Positions 6,624-9,617 of a DNA stretch of 9,617 nt are shown here, piece by piece. Source of the DNA: Clostridia bacterium. Lineage in GTDB: Bacteria > Bacillota_A > Clostridia > Oscillospirales > CAG-272. The stretch lies in the NCBI GenBank assembly GCA_017395725.1, contig JAFQOB010000223.1, positions 1 through 9,617 of the forward strand, read 5' to 3'. Numbering within the stretch: the first letter of the stretch is position 1; the number at the start of each line of letters is the position of its first letter. The position numbers and the translations under genes are program-made. The notes beneath the pieces are model-generated. The model saw only the letters and a list, made by a program, of their open reading frames with translations, searched no databases and had not been told where the DNA came from.

Positions 6624-7889
6624 TTATTTACCTGCGTAAGTAAAATCAATTCTGCAGAACTCAACGTTACCGCTTGCGATACCTGCATCGAGAACGAATG
6701 TATATTCGGTACCTACAGTAAGCTTGTCAGTAAACAAGTTAAAGGACTGCTTTCTCAAATTAACCTTGTTGCCTTTGTATTCATTCACTTCAATAACTCT
6801 GTTCACAATTTTACCGGCTTTATTGTAAATAGTAAGGTGAACGTAGTTAACGGGATAATCTGAAGATACTGTACCAACGAGATTACCCTTTGAGAGCATT
6901 TCTGCTGTAATTTCTTCATCAAGTGCAAGATAAGGAATAACGCTTACATTATCCTTGTAGCAATCAAGGGATACTGCGATCCAACCAGCCTGAAGAAGCG
7001 AATTGAATGTATACTTGTGGTCCATCCACCAAGTTGTATTAATATCGGTTCTGGTCTTATCCCATGAGTCTGTCTGTTCTACGGTAACAAGATAACTTCT
7101 GTTAGGATTAACCTGACCGTTAGCACCTCTTACAACAACTGCTTTTTCAGAAACCATACGAAGGTGAGTAACGCCTCTTTCGTCATCTTTACCCATAATA
7201 ACGTCACCCTTGTCAGCTAAAGCATAGGACTCGTAAATTGCCTGCTCATCATTTGCAGCAATAATATCAAGACCCTTCTTAACACCTTCGGGTACAACCA
7301 TATCACCGAGCTTTACGCCAATAAACTTATCAGGATATGAGGGCATATAGCCGCCGGAATCTTCACAAGCTTTAGGATAGAACAACTGGAAAGAAAGGTT
7401 AATAGCTGTATTGCACTGTGTTCCCATAACTTCATAATAACCGTTATCGGAATTGGTAGCATATCTGCCTCTGTGCTCATCAAGATATTTTTGGAACTCA
7501 CTCATACAAGAGTTCAAAGCACCGTAAGGAAGACCTGTATATGTCTTTCCTGCCTCGTATGTTTTTTCATATCCCCAGTTGTCAAACTTGTTACCGTATG
7601 TAAAAGTATACTCGGGGGTCCACTGAATAGCAGCCTGCTTACGCATCTGTTCAACAGCAGCTTCTCTGAAGTTTTCGGGAAGTTCAAACTGTACAAACTT
7701 ATAAAAATCTTCAGCCTTGATTCCTTCGGGCAAAGCATTTACCTTAGGTGTTTCGTTAGGCTTATTTGTTTGTTCTTCATTACCGCCAACTGTTTCATTA
7801 TCGGGGTTGGGGGATTCTCCCTTATCACCGCATGCAACAAAAGTAAAACATAAAACAATTGCTAAGACTAAAAGTAGGATTTTTTTCAT
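6624..7889 (-). CDS. Papain-like (NlpC/P60-type) surface lipoprotein, copy 3
   Basis: Predicted 421-residue lipoprotein. AAGGAGA lies 6 nt before the ATG at 7889. The signal peptide (1-19) ends in 'FVAC' with lipid-anchored Cys20; a Pro/Asn/Glu-rich linker runs to about residue 50. The mature part has a helical 'YKFVQFELPE' segment (63-72), 'GLPY' (119-122), candidate nucleophile Cys159 in 'GTQCNTA', 'GDVIM' (228-232), candidate His242 and 'EQTD' (271-274), then 'TTWWMDH' (285-291) and the beta-rich C-terminal module with 'SSDYPVNYVHL'. It is closest to copy 4 ('TVEQTD', 'TTWW.DH', 'NPNRSYLVT'). It differs in having 'GGYMPSYPDKF' in place of 'RQYMPSFKDEF' and a C-terminal Lys. The predicted role is hydrolysis of an amide or peptide bond at the cell surface; the family is unnamed to me. 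Own promoter upstream; followed by the two deacetylase-like genes. Confidence 0.88.
   Translation of the reverse strand: MKKILLLVLAIVLCFTFVACGDKGESPNPDNETVGGNEEQTNKPNETPKVNALPEGIKAEDFYKFVQFELPENFREAAVEQMRKQAAIQWTPEYTFTYGNKFDNWGYEKTYEAGKTYTGLPYGALNSCMSEFQKYLDEHRGRYATNSDNGYYEVMGTQCNTAINLSFQLFYPKACEDSGGYMPSYPDKFIGVKLGDMVVPEGVKKGLDIIAANDEQAIYESYALADKGDVIMGKDDERGVTHLRMVSEKAVVVRGANGQVNPNRSYLVTVEQTDSWDKTRTDINTTWWMDHKYTFNSLLQAGWIAVSLDCYKDNVSVIPYLALDEEITAEMLSKGNLVGTVSSDYPVNYVHLTIYNKAGKIVNRVIEVNEYKGNKVNLRKQSFNLFTDKLTVGTEYTFVLDAGIASGNVEFCRIDFTYAGK
7072..7111 (-). repeat. 40-bp near-identical block shared by copies 3 and 4
   Basis: Matches 8461-8500 at 38 of 40 positions. It encodes the 'NPNRSYLVTVEQTD' segment that includes the conserved Glu, so both ancestry and functional constraint can explain it. 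Confidence 0.8.
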
Positions 7890-7917
7890 TTGATTCTCCT
7901 TAAATATAATATAATTT

Positions 7918-7925
7918 ACTCCTCA
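7918..7925 (-). promoter_or_regulatory. Second Shine-Dalgarno-like site in the copy 3 leader
   Basis: TGAGGAGT lies about 30 nt upstream of the copy 3 start, in addition to the proper AAGGAGA next to the ATG. No ATG, GTG or TTG follows it at a useful distance. It could be a ribosome standby site or simple chance. Confidence 0.3.
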
Positions 7926-7947
7926 ATATATGCACCGTTTTCCAGAA

Positions 7948-7966
7948 ACGATACTATATATATCGT
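7948..7966. promoter_or_regulatory. Palindrome at the predicted transcription start of copy 3
   Basis: ACGATA, a 7-nt centre (CTATATA), then TATCGT. It lies just downstream of the -10 element and would form the first 19 nt of the mRNA. It may be a repressor operator or a protective 5' hairpin. The AT-rich centre makes chance possible, but the C and G within each 6-bp arm also match. Confidence 0.45.
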
Positions 7967-7973
7967 ATTATAT

Positions 7974-8002
7974 ATAATATACCTAACGCCTTAGTTTGTC
8001 AA
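7974..8002 (-). promoter_or_regulatory. Sigma-A-type promoter upstream of copy 3
   Basis: On the minus strand, a perfect TTGACA (7997-8002), a 17-nt spacer and TATTAT (7974-7979). Transcription would start near 7967, giving a leader of about 78 nt. It lies in the 129-bp gap after copy 4. No terminator is visible after copy 4, so read-through from copies 5 and 4 may add to this promoter. Confidence 0.75.
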
Positions 8003-8018
8003 TGGATTTAACAAAACA

Positions 8019-9263
8019 TTAACCATTATAAGTGAATGTATTTCTGTAAAGCTCAGCATCTCCGCGACAAATACCTGCTTCAATAAGCAAAGTGTAGTTT
8101 CCAGGTTTCAAATCACCGAAAAGCTTAACGGAGAACTTCTTGATATTAACCTTGAAAACGTCATAGTTGTTACGCTGCATTTCTCTGCTTACAATATTAC
8201 CGTTTTCATCGAGAATACTAACATGTACGTATCTTACAGGATAATTTGAAGCGACAGTTCCGTCAACCACACCCTTAGAAAGAGCAGATGCATTGGGTTC
8301 TTTATCAAGGGTAATATAAGGGATAACTCCCACGTTGGTTTCATATACTTCAAAGGTAACGGGAATATAGTTAGTTTCATAGAGCTTTGAGAAAGTATAC
8401 TGATGGTCAATCCACCATGTAGTATTAACCCCGTCTTTACGTGTAGCATCAAACGTATCTGTCTGTTCTACTGTAACAAGATAGCTTCTGTTAGGATTAA
8501 TTTTTCCGTTTGCAGCTTTTACAAGAACAGGTTTTTTTGCAACCATTCTATCGTGAACGACACCTTTTGTATCGTCATTTGACATAATAACGTCACCCAT
8601 ATCAGCCATAGCATAGGCTTCATAAATAGCCTCTTGAGTATTAGCTTTAATTATGTCAAGAGTACGCTGAACCCCCTCGGGAACATTGTAGTTTCCACAA
8701 ATCTTACCTACAAACTCATCTTTGAAGGAAGGCATATACTGTCTGGAAGTCATACAAACAATAGGGGTAAACTGCTGAAAAGAGTGACAAATAGAAGAGT
8801 TACACTGAGCCCCCATTACTTCATTACCGCTCTCAGAATCAGATGAATATTTTCCACCGTTTTCGTTCAAAAGCTTTGTAAATTCACCAATAGAAGCAGA
8901 AAGGTGTGTATAGGGAAGCCCGTGATACTTTTTCCCTGCTTCATAGGTAAGCTTATATGCCCAGTTTTCATAGGTGTTTCCGTATGTAAAGGTCTTGCTC
9001 GGTGTCCACACAACGTTAGCCTGTTCACGCATATAGTTTACCGCAGCTTCTCTGAGACTTCCTTCGGGAAGCTCAAACTGTACAAATTTAAAGTAGTCGT
9101 CGGGATTAACATCTTTTGGCAATTCAGCTTTTGGCGTATCTGTTTCGGGGGGATTGGTTTCGCCAACCTGAGTATCACCGTTAACGTTAGGTTTTTCTTC
9201 GCCGTTACAAGCCACAAAGGTAAAACATAATAATACTAAAACTAATGCTAAAATTTTTTTCAT
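8019..9263 (-). CDS. Papain-like (NlpC/P60-type) surface lipoprotein, copy 4
   Basis: Predicted 414-residue lipoprotein. AGAGGA lies 7 nt before the ATG at 9263. The signal peptide ends in 'FVAC' (lipid-anchored Cys19), followed by a short Glu/Pro/Thr/Asn linker to about residue 46. Landmarks: 'YFKFVQFELPEGSLREAAV' around 57-75; 'GLPY' (115-118); candidate nucleophile Cys154 in 'GAQCNSS'; 'GDVIM' (223-227); candidate His237 in 'VVHDRM'; and 'EQTD' (266-269). The C-terminal beta-rich module ends in 'ELYRNTFTYNG'. The position after the catalytic-like His is Asp instead of Val or Leu, so the local surface may differ from the other copies. It lies 48 nt after copy 5 and is likely co-transcribed with it. 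The cysteine hydrolase role is inferred from the Cys, Gly-Asp, His, Glu order shared with papain-fold families; no profile search was possible. Confidence 0.88.
   Translation of the reverse strand: MKKILALVLVLLCFTFVACNGEEKPNVNGDTQVGETNPPETDTPKAELPKDVNPDDYFKFVQFELPEGSLREAAVNYMREQANVVWTPSKTFTYGNTYENWAYKLTYEAGKKYHGLPYTHLSASIGEFTKLLNENGGKYSSDSESGNEVMGAQCNSSICHSFQQFTPIVCMTSRQYMPSFKDEFVGKICGNYNVPEGVQRTLDIIKANTQEAIYEAYAMADMGDVIMSNDDTKGVVHDRMVAKKPVLVKAANGKINPNRSYLVTVEQTDTFDATRKDGVNTTWWIDHQYTFSKLYETNYIPVTFEVYETNVGVIPYITLDKEPNASALSKGVVDGTVASNYPVRYVHVSILDENGNIVSREMQRNNYDVFKVNIKKFSVKLFGDLKPGNYTLLIEAGICRGDAELYRNTFTYNG
8461..8500 (-). repeat. 40-bp near-identical block, partner of 7072-7111
   Basis: Two mismatches in 40 positions relative to copy 3, in the sequence encoding the conserved Glu region. 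The equivalent part of copy 2 is recognisable but more diverged. Confidence 0.8.
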
Positions 9264-9311
9264 GTTTTTATCCTCTCTTTTTTATTTTTTTTACTTATGC
9301 AATACAAAATA

Positions 9312-9617
9312 TTACTCAACAGTAAAAGGAATTCTTTCAAATTCAACTTCGCCGGCAGCGATACCTGCAGTCATAACAAAGGTATAGTTGCCTTTTTCGA
9401 GCCCTTTTCCAAACAAGTTGTATGAATACTTTCTGAGACCGTAAGCATAATCGTTCATCTGACCTCTTACGGTATATTCTTTGGTAACTTCGCCGTTTTC
9501 ATTCAAAACTTCAAGTATAACGTATCTTACAGGATAGTTGGAACGAACGTTACCAACAAGCATACCCTTAGCGAGAGCCGTAGGAGAGTTCTCGGTGTCA
9601 AGAGTAATATAGGGGAA
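9312..9617 (-). CDS. Papain-like lipoprotein family, copy 5 (C-terminal part only)
   Basis: The last 101 residues of a fifth family member; the 5' part lies beyond the right edge and the reading frame is open to it. The visible part starts 'FPYITLDTE', equivalent to 'IPYITLDKE' of copy 4, and continues with 'SKG/AKGMLVGNVRSNYPVRYVIL', the same C-terminal beta-rich module. The end differs from the others: 'VEFERIPFTVE' replaces '[FY]TYNG'. An internal ATG at 9563 is not the start, since homology clearly extends upstream of it. The catalytic-like residues cannot be checked here. The stop is 48 nt before copy 4, with no terminator between. Confidence 0.85.
   Translation of the reverse strand, partial: FPYITLDTENSPTALAKGMLVGNVRSNYPVRYVILEVLNENGEVTKEYTVRGQMNDYAYGLRKYSYNLFGKGLEKGNYTFVMTAGIAAGEVEFERIPFTVE

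Noticed and set aside
7983..7994. Short inverted repeat CTAA/TTAG within the copy 3 promoter spacer
   Set aside because: Only 4 bp per arm in AT-rich DNA; expected by chance.
1..9617. CRISPR array, insertion sequence, tRNA or rRNA
   Set aside because: No evenly spaced repeats, transposase motifs, terminal inverted repeats or cloverleaf patterns were found; the only long repeats are paralogous coding sequence.

Overview
The window comes from an AT-rich, low-GC Bacillota genome, most likely an uncultured gut-type clostridium. The evidence is short type II lipoprotein signal peptides starting MKKIL, AGGAGG-type ribosome binding sites, sigma-A-type promoters and AT-biased codons. Taxonomy is inferred from style only; there is no rRNA or other marker gene here. 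Nothing suggests an insertion sequence, a CRISPR array or a tRNA.

The region is dominated by one protein family. Five homologous genes lie on the minus strand: 31-1185, 1218-2516, 6624-7889, 8019-9263 and the 3' end of a fifth at 9312-9617. Three full copies (numbered 2-4 from the left) are lipoproteins: signal peptide, lipobox cysteine, short polar linker, a conserved central domain, and a C-terminal beta-rich module of about 100 residues. The central domain has an invariant Cys (CN[ST]), a 'GD[VI]IM' motif, an invariant His about 13 residues later and a conserved 'EQTD' about 29 residues after that. This order and spacing resembles NlpC/P60-, YiiX- or CHAP-type papain-fold enzymes, so I predict surface cysteine peptidases or amidases. 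I do not recognise a named family. Copy 1 keeps the catalytic motifs but has no signal peptide.

Layout, left to right. (1) 31-2516 is a two-gene minus-strand operon, copy 2 then copy 1, started by an extended -10 promoter. (2) Divergent from it, with 128 bp between start codons, is a plus-strand AraC-type regulator (2645-3442) with its own near-consensus promoter and a very short leader. (3) A strong hairpin terminator lies between that gene and a convergent AEC (auxin efflux carrier) family permease (3496-4470, minus), which has its own promoter. (4) A second terminator (4567-4604) ends a minus-strand block that runs copy 5, copy 4, copy 3, then two tandem duplicated polysaccharide-deacetylase-like proteins (5633-6556 and 4626-5558). 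A promoter and a palindrome sit between copies 4 and 3.

Working model (inference): exported papain-like lipoproteins and cytoplasmic NodB-like hydrolases act on related envelope or glycan material, and the AraC-type protein controls at least the divergent copy 2/copy 1 operon. The repeated duplication (five papain-like copies, two deacetylase copies) suggests diversifying substrate specificity. The array continues past the right edge of the window.
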